Below, piece after piece: positions 1-12,943 of a DNA stretch of 64,000 nucleotides (position 1 is the first letter of the stretch; each line of letters opens with the position of its first letter). This stretch comes from Reyranella sp. (lineage in GTDB: Bacteria; Pseudomonadota; Alphaproteobacteria; Reyranellales; Reyranellaceae), in the NCBI RefSeq assembly GCF_004297265.1, contig NZ_SCUT01000043.1, positions 1 through 64,000 of the forward strand. Reading direction: 5' to 3'. A program made the translations under genes and the position numbers. The notes below the pieces were generated by a model. It was given only the letters and a program-made list of their open reading frames with translations. It was not told the DNA's origin and searched no databases.

Positions 1-119
1 CCCGTCTTCGCCAGGATCTTCGTGATCGCCGCCGTCAGCGACGTCTTCCCGTGATCAACGTGACCGATCGTTCCGATGTTGCAGTGCGGCTTGTTCCGCT
101 CAAACTTCGCCTTCGACAT
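1..119 (-). CDS. tuf: Elongation factor Tu, N-terminal fragment (runs off window)
   Basis: The reverse strand from 119 encodes [20 protein letters not shown], then the P-loop [11 protein letters not shown], which is the diagnostic EF-Tu N-terminus with its GTP-binding loop at about residues 19-26. EF-Tu delivers aminoacyl-tRNA to the ribosome. Only 39 codons lie in the window; the rest lies beyond position 1. The gene sits 64 nt downstream of tRNA-Gly and tRNA-Tyr on the same strand, recalling the bacterial tRNA-tufB arrangement, so it is probably co-transcribed with them. A GAGGG stretch about 12 nt upstream could be the ribosome site. Confidence 0.95.
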   Translation of the reverse strand, partial: MSKAKFERNKPHCNIGTIGHVDHGKTSLTAAITKILAKT

Positions 120-183
120 GGTGTCACGACCCTCGTGATGCTTTCAGACACAGAACGAACTAGCTGGCCGACTTAGCCAAACC

Positions 184-257
184 TGGAGCGGGTGAAGGGA
201 ATCGAACCCTCGTCGTAAGCTTGGAAGGCTTCTGCTCTACCATTGAGCTACACCCGC
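184..257 (-). tRNA. tRNA-Gly (anticodon TCC)
   Basis: Read on the minus strand the sequence folds as a complete cloverleaf. The acceptor stem GCGGGTG pairs with CACCCGC, the discriminator base is T, CCA is encoded, the T loop is GGTTCGATTCC and the anticodon loop is CTTCCAA with anticodon TCC. It lies between tRNA-Tyr and tuf, the same order as glyT in the E. coli thrU-tyrU-glyT-thrT-tufB operon. Confidence 0.97.
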
Positions 258-293
258 AACGCGCAAACAGAGCCGATCCCGCGCTATGATCGA

Positions 294-380
294 TGGTGGA
301 GGGGGAAGGATTCGAACCTTCGTAGACGCGAAGTCGGCAGATTTACAGTCTGCTGCCATTGACCGCTCGGCCACCCCTCC
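294..380 (-). tRNA. tRNA-Tyr (anticodon GTA)
   Basis: This is an 87-nt class II tRNA on the minus strand. Acceptor GGAGGGG pairs with CCCCTCC, the anticodon loop CTGTAAA carries GTA, a long variable arm is present, the T loop is GGTTCGAATCC and CCA is encoded. It is 36 nt upstream of tRNA-Gly and probably in the same transcript, which continues into tuf. Confidence 0.97.
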
Positions 381-421
381 GTCCCAACCGGCATAAACGG
401 AAAAAGCCTGTAGGGGCGCGG

Positions 422-450
422 AGATACAGCGGGTTCCAAGGACTAGCAAG
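422..450 (-). promoter_or_regulatory. Possible sigma-70-type promoter for the tRNA-Tyr/tRNA-Gly/tuf transcript
   Basis: On the minus strand CTTGCT (445-450) and GTATCT (422-427) are separated by 17 nt, and the -10 box is about 42 nt upstream of the tRNA-Tyr 5' end. The match to consensus is partial. The placement is right, but this is pattern inference only. Confidence 0.3.
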
Positions 451-574
451 TACTTCCTTGCAGGTTGAACAAATGCAGGCTCCCGGGGCCGTGGAATTGG
501 GACCGGATCCGACGCCGCCCCCCCTCACGCCGGCCGATTTGCCCGTCCGGTCTGCGCGCCATACAAGGCTCGCC

Positions 575-1336
575 ATGCCTCCCCGCCCCAATCGCCCGCA
601 CCGCCAGTCCCGTGGCGGCCACCAATCCGTCTGGATCTTTGGCCGCCACGCCGTGCTCGCCGCCCTCGCCAACCCCGACCGCCGCATCGAGCGGCTCTTC
701 GCCACGCGCGAAATGGCCGAGCGCCATGCCGCCGAAATCGGCAAGACCGACAAGGCCATCGTCTCGCGCGAGGATTTGAACCAGCGCCTGCCCAATGGCT
801 CCGTCCACCAGGGCATCGCCGCCCTGGTGGCGCCGCTGGAGGAGCCTGGCCTGGAAGATATCCTCGCTCGGTGTGGGGAAAATGCCCTCGTCCTGGTGCT
901 CGACCAGGTGAGCGATCCGCACAATGTGGGCGCCATCCTGCGGTCGGCGGCCGCCTTCGGAGCGGCCGGCCTGATCGTGACCGACCGTCACACCCCCTCC
1001 GATACCGGCACCTTGGCCAAGGCCGCCTCCGGCGCACTCGAGGTCGTGCCGCTGGTGCGCGCCGTCAACCTTGCCCGCACGCTCGACCAGCTGAAGGAAG
1101 CGGGCTTCTGGACCTATGGGCTGGCCGAAACCGGCGATGCCCGGCTGGACAACCTCGACCTGAAGGGCCGGACCTGCATCGTCCTGGGCGCCGAAGGCGA
1201 AGGCCTGCGCCGGCTGACCGCCGAGAAATGCGACCGGCTGGTGACAATTCCCACCAGCGACGCCCTCTCCGCGCTCAATGTTTCCAATGCTGCCGCCGTC
1301 GCAGCCTACGAATGGGCGCGGCAGCGTCCCAGGTGA
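575..1336 (+). CDS. rlmB: 23S rRNA 2'-O-methyltransferase, TrmH/RlmB family
   Basis: A 253-residue SPOUT methyltransferase. The N-terminal substrate-binding part starts near IFGRHAVLAALANP (residues 21-34), as in RlmB. The catalytic half has all three TrmH motifs: DQVSDPHNVGAILRSA (about 110-125), IVLGAEGEG, and IPTSDALSALNVSNAA near the C-terminus, which form the trefoil knot that binds S-adenosylmethionine. RlmB methylates G2251 of 23S rRNA. The frame stays open upstream to 359, but that would run antisense through tRNA-Tyr and add a low-complexity leader, so ATG 575 is preferred. The gene is divergent from the tRNA-tuf transcript and convergent with the metal-efflux operon. A TrmH-family tRNA methyltransferase is the alternative, less likely given the N-terminal domain. 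Confidence 0.88.
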   Translation: MPPRPNRPHRQSRGGHQSVWIFGRHAVLAALANPDRRIERLFATREMAERHAAEIGKTDKAIVSREDLNQRLPNGSVHQGIAALVAPLEEPGLEDILARCGENALVLVLDQVSDPHNVGAILRSAAAFGAAGLIVTDRHTPSDTGTLAKAASGALEVVPLVRAVNLARTLDQLKEAGFWTYGLAETGDARLDNLDLKGRTCIVLGAEGEGLRRLTAEKCDRLVTIPTSDALSALNVSNAAAVAAYEWARQRPR

Positions 1337-1349
1337 AGCGGGCCAAGTA

Positions 1350-5890
<4,541 letters not shown>

Positions 5891-5894
<4 letters not shown>

Positions 5895-7177
5895 TGTCGC
5901 GTCCTCGTAACGGTCACAGGGCTCGCGGTGAGGCCCTCGATGGTGGCAACGGCCGAATGGAAGCTCGTCAGCGCCTCGTGCTCCTTCAGCTCCGCGTCGG
6001 CGACGGCCTGGTAGGCATCCAGGATTTCCAGCACCGTGAAGCGGCCCTGCCCGTACCCGGCCTCGATCGTCGCGTAGGTCTGGCGCGCCGCCGGCAGGAT
6101 CGTCTTGCGGATGAGGTCGAGCTGCAGGAGCTGGTTGTTCGCGGTGTCGTGGGCTTTCGCTACGACGGTGATCAGGGCGAGCCGGTTGGAGGCGCGTTCC
6201 GAGTGGGCCTTGCGGGAATTCTCTGCCGCTTCCTGGATGCCACCGCGGTTCCGGTCCAGCACCGGAAACGGCATCGACACGCCCAGCCTGACCGCGCTCT
6301 GCTGCGTGTCGGAGTAATAGCGCCAGCCGACGCTGGCCGTGACGTCGGGAATGGGTTTCAGGCGTGCGACCAGCAGTTCGCCATCGCGCTGGGCGCGCAC
6401 GGCCGTCCAACGCATGAGCTGGGGATTGTCGTCGATCGCCTTGATCAGCGCCTCGAGGGGCGCCGGACGGACCAGCCGGCCCAAATCGCCGGAAACCGAC
6501 GTGAAATCGGGCAGGTCGCGGCCCATCAACCCGGCGAGTTCCCGGCGGGCCACGGCAAACGCCAGGCGCGTACGCTCCCGCTCGAGCCTCGTCATGCCGA
6601 CTGCCGTCTGGGTCCGCGTGGCTTCGGACGGCGAAGAGGCCCCGGCTTCTACCCGCCGCTGCATCAGGGGGACAAGCCTTTCCAGGGTCGCGGCCTGCCG
6701 ATCCAGGATCTGGATGCGGCGCTGCGCCGACACGGCTTCGACGAAGGCGAGGGTCATCTCCGACAGAAGTTCCAGCCGTGCCGCTTCCTTCTCCCACCGC
6801 ATGGCGTCGGCATCGCCGAGCGCTGCCGAAACGCGCGCGTCGCGCTTGCCGCCGAGTTCGATGAGCTGGCTCAGCATCAGCGTCGTCTCGGCCCCACCGA
6901 CAGCCTCCGAATTTCCCGGTGCGAAGTTGTCGATCTCAAATCCGATCGTCGGATTGGGCATCGCGCCGGCCTGCTGCCGGCGGCCCTCCGACATGCCGAT
7001 GTTGCGATCGGCGATGACCAGGCGCGGGTTGCCCCTAACGGCCTGCAGCAAGGCGTGACGAAGAGTGAGTCCCCCGTTCGACGTCCGATGCTGAGGCGGA
7101 GTCTGCGACGAGGCTCCCTTCGCATGCGTGACAACGAGCAGCGCTGCGCACAACGCTCCGACGACGCGGATTGACAT
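5891..7177 (-). CDS. czcC: CzcC-type outer-membrane efflux channel (TolC family)
   Basis: A 428-residue protein with an N-terminal signal peptide (MSIRVVGALCAALLVVTHAKG). It shows the two-fold repeat of long alpha-helical, Ala/Arg/Glu-rich segments typical of TolC-like channels, including LTLRHALLQAVRGNPRL near residue 38 and the matching helix start in the second half. It forms the outer-membrane exit of the CzcCBA complex. A TTG codon at 7198 would add seven residues ahead of the signal peptide; ATG 7177 is preferred. It is the second gene of the operon and overlaps czcB by 4 nt. Confidence 0.88.
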
Positions 7178-7251
7178 GACCTGATCCCGAAAATGCAATC
7201 ATCTGCGCGTCGTGCAGGAATCTCCGGCACGACGGACGAAACGCAACGAGA

Positions 7252-7602
7252 TCAGCTCTTGGGGGGTGGCCCCGCTATACGCAGGGAGACGGCGGACAGC
7301 CAGACAAGGCGTCCTTCCGGTATGCCAGTAGAAGCGGCCGAGACGTGCAGAGGCGTTACAGCGTTGAAATACGGGGCAACCGAGCAGCTATGACAGGCCT
7401 CGGCAGTCGACCCACCGTGAGTCCCTTGTTCGTCGGCAGCACTGGAAACCACGGTCTGCCCCGCTTCCGCGTTGCTCGCCCGAACATCCCCGGCAACATG
7501 GAGAACACTGGCAATCGCGAGGGACAGAACGCAAAGCATCCGGACGAAGCGGGCGCTCCGTCGGAAAACAAGCGCCAGTCGCTGGGCTGCCACGTTCAAC
7601 AT
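7252..7602 (-). CDS. Small Cys/His exported protein leading the czc operon
   Basis: A 116-residue protein with an arginine-rich N-terminus, one hydrophobic segment (about residues 21-38) and a CHSC motif (ACHSCSVAPYF) in the mature part, preceded by an HGG stretch. It ends in GPPPKS. Small proteins with a CxxC-like cysteine pair and a Pro-rich end are common first genes of CzcCBA/CusCBA operons, but their role is not established. ATG 7602 has AAGGGG just upstream. An upstream ATG at 7638 would overlap an AT-rich TATAAC element (7630-7635) that may be the -10 box of the operon. The gap to czcC is 74 nt. Confidence 0.7.
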   Translation of the reverse strand: MLNVAAQRLALVFRRSARFVRMLCVLSLAIASVLHVAGDVRASNAEAGQTVVSSAADEQGTHGGSTAEACHSCSVAPYFNAVTPLHVSAASTGIPEGRLVWLSAVSLRIAGPPPKS

Positions 7603-7744
7603 CCGCCCCTTATTTCGTAAGGAGTCGGAGTTATACAATCACTCAGTTGAAGCCGCGTCGTTGCGCCTCGGATGCGAGGCCATCGTCGTTGTGAGTGGAC
7701 GCACGGCTTCACGAAGGGCTAAGAAAGCGGCCGCCCTGGGGCCA

Positions 7745-7819
<75 letters not shown>

Positions 7820-7823
7820 ATCC

Positions 7824-8600
7824 TCATTTCGTCCCGCTGGACAGGCGGCGGTCCAGCAGCTCCAGGGCGAGCAGAACCTCCGCCAGCAAGCGCTGGAAGG
7901 CATAGAACCACCCGGCCCTGCCGTCGAGGATCGCACCCTTCGCGAACAGCACATAGCCCAGCACCAGGATCGGCGCGGGCCAGCCCATCAGGCGTATCCT
8001 GTCGACCCTGCCCAGCCGTTCGCGTGGCATCTCAAGGAGATGCGCCGCCTCGCGTGCGGCGTATTTGAGTTGCGAACCGAGCCAGCGCGACAGCGGCTTG
8101 CGATCGTCGTGATAGATCACGCCCTTGAGGTCCGAAATCCGCCCCTGCAGGCGGATGCGATGCCCGTGACCCTCGTTCTCGTAGCGTGCGCCGGCGACGC
8201 GATAGAGCACGGTGCGCGGCGGATAGAGCGTGCCACGCAGCGGGCGGCCGTAGATCCGATAGACGAACGCCGCCCTGTAGCCCCTGTCTTCGACGGCGGG
8301 TCGAAGCCCTGTCAGTTCCGAGACGAGGGCGTCGCTCAGCTCGTAGTCGGCGTCGAGCGACAGGACCCAGTCGGTACGGATGTGCGTCAACCCGAAATTG
8401 CACTGCTCCGCGAAGCTGTCGAACGGCCGAGGGATGACCTCGATGCGCGGATCCTTCGCCAGCATGTCGAGCGTGCCGTCGGTGCTGCCGCTGTCGATCG
8501 CCACGATGCACTTGGCCCAGTCGAGCTTCGCCAGCGTCCGTTCGATGTTCTGGATTTCGTTGAAGGTGATCAGCAGCGGCGTGACGGTATCGCGGTCCAT
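7824..8600 (-). CDS. Family 2 glycosyltransferase (WaaE/KdtX-like)
   Basis: A 258-residue GT-A enzyme. The nucleotide-sugar site is visible as LLITFNEIQNIE (residues 9-20), DSGSTDGT (36-43) and the metal-binding LDADYEL (82-88, DxD at 83-85). The C-terminal quarter is hydrophobic and amphipathic (around PAPILVLGYVLFAKGAIL), fitting a peripheral inner-membrane enzyme. The fold resembles WaaE/KdtX-type lipopolysaccharide-core transferases; donor and acceptor cannot be told. It is the last gene of a three-gene minus-strand unit with galE and a carbamoyltransferase, so a role in surface glycan synthesis is likely. Confidence 0.85.
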   Translation of the reverse strand: MDRDTVTPLLITFNEIQNIERTLAKLDWAKCIVAIDSGSTDGTLDMLAKDPRIEVIPRPFDSFAEQCNFGLTHIRTDWVLSLDADYELSDALVSELTGLRPAVEDRGYRAAFVYRIYGRPLRGTLYPPRTVLYRVAGARYENEGHGHRIRLQGRISDLKGVIYHDDRKPLSRWLGSQLKYAAREAAHLLEMPRERLGRVDRIRLMGWPAPILVLGYVLFAKGAILDGRAGWFYAFQRLLAEVLLALELLDRRLSSGTK

Positions 8601-8610
8601 GCGCGGCGCC

Positions 8611-9606
8611 TCAGCGGGCCTTTGCCTTCATCGCGCACGACCGCCTCTCCGTCATCCAGGTCCAGGCGGTGCGGATGATGTCGTCGATCGACGAATGAGC
8701 CGGCGCCCAGTCGAGTGCCTGCCGCGCCTGCGCCACGTCGGCCACCAGGATCGGGGGATCTCCGGCCCGGCGGGGCGCGTCGACGGTGTGGATCTTACGG
8801 CCGGTGAGCACCCGCGCCCGCGCGATCAGGTCGCCGATGCTGGCACCGTGGCCGGCACCGAGATTGTAGGCCTGGAAGCTGCCGGCCTTGCAGCGCGTCA
8901 GCGCGGCGACGTGGGCGGCCGCCAGATCGGTCACGTGGACATAGTCGCGAACGCAGGTGCCGTCCGGCGTGTCGTAGTCTGTGCCGAAGACGGAAATGTC
9001 CGCCCGCACTCCATGCGCGGCCTGCAGCACCAGCGGGATGATATGGGTTTCGGGATCGTGCTCCTCGCCCAGCTCGCCGTCGGGATCGGCGCCGCCCGCA
9101 TTGAAATACCGCAGCGCCATGGCGCCGAGACTGTGCGCGGCACAGGCGTCGCGCAGGATCTGCTCACCCATCAGCTTGGTGCGACCGTAGGTGTTGATCG
9201 GCCGCTGCCACATGCCCTCGACGACCGGCAGGCGGTCGGGCACACCATAGGTCGCGCAACTGCTCGAAAAAACGATGAAGCCCACGTCGTGCGCCCGCAT
9301 CACCTCGATCAGCGTGATCATGCCGGCGACGTTGTTGCGATAGTAGCGGATCGGCTCCGCCATCGATTCGCCCACATAGGCCAAGGCGGCGAAGTTGATG
9401 ACCGCCTCGGGCCTGTGGTCGCGCATAGCGGCAGACAGCGCCACGGGATCGTTGATGTCGCCCTGGACCAGCGGCCCCCACTTCACCGACCAGGCATGGC
9501 CGGTGTGCAGGTTGTCGTAGACGATCGGCAAGTGGCCTGCCCGGGCGAGCGCCTTGCACGTATGCGAGCCGATATAGCCTGCGCCCCCCGTCACCAGTAC
9601 CCGCAC
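8611..9606 (-). CDS. galE: UDP-glucose 4-epimerase
   Basis: A 331-residue extended short-chain dehydrogenase that interconverts UDP-glucose and UDP-galactose with bound NAD. It shows the Rossmann loop GGAGYIGSH (residues 7-15), the family marker DNLHTGH (31-37), the SSSCATYG active-site strand (about 114-121) and the catalytic pair Y140-x3-K144. The length is typical of GalE. Translation starts at GTG 9606 with GGGGGA upstream. It lies between the carbamoyltransferase and the GT2 gene, 10 nt from the latter, and probably supplies UDP-galactose for glycan assembly. Confidence 0.92.
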   Translation of the reverse strand: MRVLVTGGAGYIGSHTCKALARAGHLPIVYDNLHTGHAWSVKWGPLVQGDINDPVALSAAMRDHRPEAVINFAALAYVGESMAEPIRYYRNNVAGMITLIEVMRAHDVGFIVFSSSCATYGVPDRLPVVEGMWQRPINTYGRTKLMGEQILRDACAAHSLGAMALRYFNAGGADPDGELGEEHDPETHIIPLVLQAAHGVRADISVFGTDYDTPDGTCVRDYVHVTDLAAAHVAALTRCKAGSFQAYNLGAGHGASIGDLIARARVLTGRKIHTVDAPRRAGDPPILVADVAQARQALDWAPAHSSIDDIIRTAWTWMTERRSCAMKAKAR

Positions 9607-9658
9607 TATGCCGTCCCCCGCTCGAATGCCTTTTGGGCAGGATAGCTCAATTGCATGG

Positions 9659-11413
9659 CTAGCGCTGGATCAGCGTGTCGCCCAGCACGAGGACATCCAT
9701 CTTGGTGCGCAGGAAGCAGTCGATCGCCTCCTCGGGTCTGCAGACCACGGGCTCGTTCTCGTTGAAGCTGGTGTTGAGCACGATCGGCACGCCCGTCAGG
9801 TCGCGGAACGCCGAGATCAGCCGGGCGTAGCGCGGGTTGCCCGCCCAGGTGACGGTCTGTAGGCGTCCGGTGCCGTCGACATGGGTGACGGCGGGAATCT
9901 CCTTCCGCTTCTCCTCGCGGATGCGGAAGACCTGCATCATGAAGGGCACGTCGTCGTCGGTCTCGAACCACTGCGGCACCGCTTCGCGCAGGATCGACGG
10001 CGCGAAGGGACGGAAGGATTCCCGCCGCTTGATCTTGAGGTTGAGGATGTCCTTCATGTCGGCGCGGCGTGGATCGCCCAGGATCGAGCGGTTTCCAAGG
10101 GCGCGCGGGCCCCATTCCAGGCGCCCCTGGAACCAGCCGATCACCTTGCCTTCGGAGATCGCCTGTGCCGTGTGCCGGCAGAGCGTCGCTTCGTCGGCAA
10201 TGCGCTCGATTCGGCAGCCGGCGGCATCGAAATCGGCACCCCGGCGGGCGATGGCTGCCGCGATCTCGTCCGGTGTCGCCGACGGGCCCCAATAGGCATG
10301 GTCCATCACGAAGTGACGCCTGGCCGCCGCGCCGCCGATCCTGTGCCAGGTCGCGAAGGCTGCACCGATCGCGCCGCCCGCATCGCCGCCCGCCGACTGG
10401 ACGTAGAGCTTCCGGAACGGCGTGCGCTCCAGCACCTTGCCGTTGGCCACCGAATTGTAGGCGCAGCCGCCCGCCAGCACGACGGCATCGGCGCCGTAGC
10501 GCGCATGCAGGGCGTTGAGCAGGTTGAAGAAGGCGTTCTCGTAGGTCACCTGGGTGGAGCGCGCGATGTCCCGGTGCTTGTCCTCCAGCGGTGCGGCGGG
10601 ATCGCGTACCGGACCGAGCAGCTTCACCAGCTCGTCGCTCCACAGGCGGCCGCCGGACGGGATGCCGTCCTTCACCTGGTAGTTGGCACCCTCTCCCGAG
10701 GCATGGCGGAAGTAGCGCAGGTCAAGCGCGAAAGTCCCGTCGTTCCTGAGCCGCACGATCTCCTTCATCTGCTCGACGAAGGACGGCTGGCCGTAGGGTG
10801 CGAGGCCCATGACCTTGTACTCATCGCCATAGTGCGGGAAGCCGATGAACTGGGTCATCGCCTCGTAGAAGACGCCCAGCGAATGCGGGAAATAGACCCG
10901 GCCGTCGACTGACAGGGTGCCACCCTCGCCCAATCCCCAGGCCGCTGAGGAGAAGTCGCCGAACCCGTCGACCGAGACCGCCACTGCCTTATCGTATGGC
11001 GAGACCAGGAAGGCCGAGGCGAGGTGACAGAGATGATGCTCCACCGCGTGCGCCGCGCCGCGGAACTCCTGGTCCGGCAGATGGCGCTTCAGATTGCCTG
11101 CGATGTCGGCCCGCTCGCCGCGATTGCGCAGCCGGCTCATCACGTAATTCAGGCTGACCCCCGAGGTCAGCGCGTAGGCAAGCTTGCGCCAGCGATTGGC
11201 CCTGTTGTCACTGTTGATCGCCACATGGTCGACATCGCCCAGCGATATGCCGGCCTCCGCGAGGCAGTAGCGGATCGATTCGCTGGGGAAACCGCCCCAA
11301 TGCTTGATCCGGCGAAAGCGCTCTTCTTCGACGGCAGCGACCAGTTCTCCATCCTTGACGAGGCAGGCGGCCGCATCGGCGTGATAGGCGTTGAGGCCGA
11401 GAATATAGGTCAT
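9659..11413 (-). CDS. Carbamoyltransferase, NodU/TobZ family
   Basis: A 584-residue enzyme with the two-domain architecture that transfers a carbamoyl group from carbamoyl phosphate to a hydroxyl through a carbamoyladenylate. The N-terminal Kae1/ASKHA-like domain begins ILGLNAYHADAAACL and has the metal-binding EHHLCHLASAF (H126, H130), DGFGD, and AGGCAYNSVANGK. The C-terminal YrdC-like domain has GRLEWGPRALGNRSIL and ends with the ESFRPFAPS and LNTSFN motifs. Homologues decorate Nod factors, antibiotics and surface sugars. Here, with galE and a glycosyltransferase, the acceptor is probably a glycan sugar; this is inference. It is the first gene of the operon, divergent from the GME-like epimerase. 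Confidence 0.92.
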   Translation of the reverse strand: MTYILGLNAYHADAAACLVKDGELVAAVEEERFRRIKHWGGFPSESIRYCLAEAGISLGDVDHVAINSDNRANRWRKLAYALTSGVSLNYVMSRLRNRGERADIAGNLKRHLPDQEFRGAAHAVEHHLCHLASAFLVSPYDKAVAVSVDGFGDFSSAAWGLGEGGTLSVDGRVYFPHSLGVFYEAMTQFIGFPHYGDEYKVMGLAPYGQPSFVEQMKEIVRLRNDGTFALDLRYFRHASGEGANYQVKDGIPSGGRLWSDELVKLLGPVRDPAAPLEDKHRDIARSTQVTYENAFFNLLNALHARYGADAVVLAGGCAYNSVANGKVLERTPFRKLYVQSAGGDAGGAIGAAFATWHRIGGAAARRHFVMDHAYWGPSATPDEIAAAIARRGADFDAAGCRIERIADEATLCRHTAQAISEGKVIGWFQGRLEWGPRALGNRSILGDPRRADMKDILNLKIKRRESFRPFAPSILREAVPQWFETDDDVPFMMQVFRIREEKRKEIPAVTHVDGTGRLQTVTWAGNPRYARLISAFRDLTGVPIVLNTSFNENEPVVCRPEEAIDCFLRTKMDVLVLGDTLIQR

Positions 11414-11720
11414 GTTGACTGGTCGAACATCGGGAGCAAATTACGCCTATGTGGTTGGTATAGATCAATTTTTACGGCGGACCACCTTTTTCACCGGCCT
11501 TGCAGTTTCCTCCCTGCCCGGTCGCGGCATTATCGCGCACGGCTCCCGCAACACGGCGACCGCTTGACGAGGCCGGCCGTTCCTAGCAAACGGACATCCT
11601 CGCGCGGCCCTTCCCCCTCCCGGGGCCCCGATCGCGTGCTCGCCCGAGGCGTGGAGCCGCCCTCGCAAGTCGCTGATAAGTCGGATAAAACCCCTCGCTT
11701 CGATCGAAAGGCTTTCGTGC
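11414..11720. other. 307-bp divergent intergenic region
   Basis: This gap separates the carbamoyltransferase (minus) from the GME-like epimerase (plus). The left 70 bp are AT-rich, unlike the flanking coding DNA, and hold the candidate minus-strand promoter listed separately. The right part is GC-rich and includes GATAAG and GGATAAAA near 11671-11688. No convincing small reading frame or RNA structure was seen. Confidence 0.6.
11439..11468 (-). promoter_or_regulatory. Candidate promoter of the carbamoyltransferase-galE-GT2 operon
   Basis: On the minus strand TTGATC (11463-11468) and GTAATT (11439-11444) are 18 nt apart inside a locally AT-rich patch, about 25 nt upstream of the carbamoyltransferase start. 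Partial consensus match only. Confidence 0.3.
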
Positions 11721-12746
11721 ATGTCCAAGAATGATCTCGTCGTCGTGACCGGCGCCGGTGGCTTTATCGGCGGCCATCTGGTGAAGGTCCTGCAGCAGCG
11801 CGGGCACACCAGGATCCGCGCGGTCGACGTGAAACCCCTCGAGGAGTGGTACCAGAAGATCCCCGGCGTCGAGAACCAGGTGGGCGATCTTGCCCTGCTC
11901 GAGCCCTGCCGCAAGGCCGCCAAGGGTGCCGCGATGATCTACAACCTGGCCGCCGACATGGGCGGCATGGGCTTCATCGAGACCCACAAGGCCGAGTGCA
12001 TGCTGTCGGTGCTGATCAGCACCCACATGCTGGTCGCCGCGAAGGAGGCCGGCGTGCCGCGCTTCTTCTATTCCTCGTCGGCCTGCGTCTACAACGGCGA
12101 CAAGCAGACCGACGCCAACGTCACGGCGCTGAAGGAAGAAGACGCCTACCCCGCGCTGCCGGAAGACGGCTACGGCTGGGAGAAGCTGTTCAGCGAGCGC
12201 ATGGCCCGCCACTATCGCGAGGATTACGGCATCGCCACCCGCGTGGCCCGCTATCACAACGTCTACGGTCCGGAAGGCACCTATGACGGCGGCCGCGAAA
12301 AGGCCCCGGCCGCGATGTGCCGCAAGGTCATCGCCGCCAAGCTCTCGGGCAAGCACGAGATCGAGATCTGGGGCGACGGCGAGCAGACCCGTTCGTTCAT
12401 GTACATCGACGACTGCACCGAGGGCACGATCAAGCTCGCGGAGAGCGACATCATCGAGCCGCTGAACATCGGCAGCGACGAGCTGGTCAGCATCAACACG
12501 CTGGTCGACATCGTCGAGAAGATCGCCGGCATCAAGCTGAAGCGCAGCTACAAGCTGGACGCGCCCAAGGGCGTGCGCGGCCGCAACAGCGACAACACGC
12601 TGATCAAGAAGCTGATGAACTGGGCCCCGTCCATCCGTCTCGAGGACGGCATGGAGAAGACCTACAACTGGATCTACGACGAGATGACCTCGGGCAAGGC
12701 CTCGGTCGTCAACGCGCTGCCGAAGCAGGCCCTGGCAGCTCAATAA
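11721..12746 (+). CDS. GDP-mannose 3,5-epimerase-like NAD-dependent sugar epimerase
   Basis: A 341-residue extended SDR. The Rossmann motif is GAGGFIGGH (residues 11-19). Characteristic of GDP-mannose 3,5-epimerase (GME) are LAADMGGMGFI (77-86), SSAC (S120, C122), the Y151-x3-K155 pair, GGREKAPAA (K194) and EQTRSF (R224). These reproduce the five catalytic positions known from plant GME (S143, C145, Y174, K178, K217). Plant GME makes GDP-L-galactose/L-gulose for ascorbate; in bacteria the product would more likely feed a glycan. UDP-glucuronate epimerases are the nearest alternative but lack the GGMGFI and REKAP features. It has its own terminator and lies opposite the carbamoyltransferase operon. 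Confidence 0.85.
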   Translation: MSKNDLVVVTGAGGFIGGHLVKVLQQRGHTRIRAVDVKPLEEWYQKIPGVENQVGDLALLEPCRKAAKGAAMIYNLAADMGGMGFIETHKAECMLSVLISTHMLVAAKEAGVPRFFYSSSACVYNGDKQTDANVTALKEEDAYPALPEDGYGWEKLFSERMARHYREDYGIATRVARYHNVYGPEGTYDGGREKAPAAMCRKVIAAKLSGKHEIEIWGDGEQTRSFMYIDDCTEGTIKLAESDIIEPLNIGSDELVSINTLVDIVEKIAGIKLKRSYKLDAPKGVRGRNSDNTLIKKLMNWAPSIRLEDGMEKTYNWIYDEMTSGKASVVNALPKQALAAQ

Positions 12747-12774
12747 ATCGCCGACGATCTATCGTCTTTCCAGG

Positions 12775-12807
12775 CGCCGCGAGGGAGACCTCGCGGCGTT
12801 TGCATTT
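12775..12807 (+). terminator. Rho-independent terminator after the GME-like gene
   Basis: A perfect 10-bp GC-rich stem (12775-12784 with 12789-12798) with a GAGA loop is followed by TTTGCATTT. It begins 28 nt after the stop codon. Confidence 0.8.
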
Positions 12808-12943
12808 GGCAGGATTGAACACGCCCCCGCCCCGAGCGGTCGACGCCTCGCGATCAAACTCTTGAATTCACTGCGAAACCACCGAAGGATGCCCCTGCCC
12901 GGCCGCCGCGAAGGACGGGCCAATATCGCAAGGGAAACGTCCT

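Noticed and set aside
359..574. Upstream in-frame extension of rlmB
   Set aside because: It would begin inside tRNA-Tyr on the opposite strand and adds a low-complexity leader absent from the RlmB family; ATG 575 gives a normal protein.
11583..12743. 386-codon minus-strand frame opposite the GME-like gene
   Set aside because: Antisense shadow: the plus-strand gene has five conserved catalytic positions, a ribosome site and a terminator.
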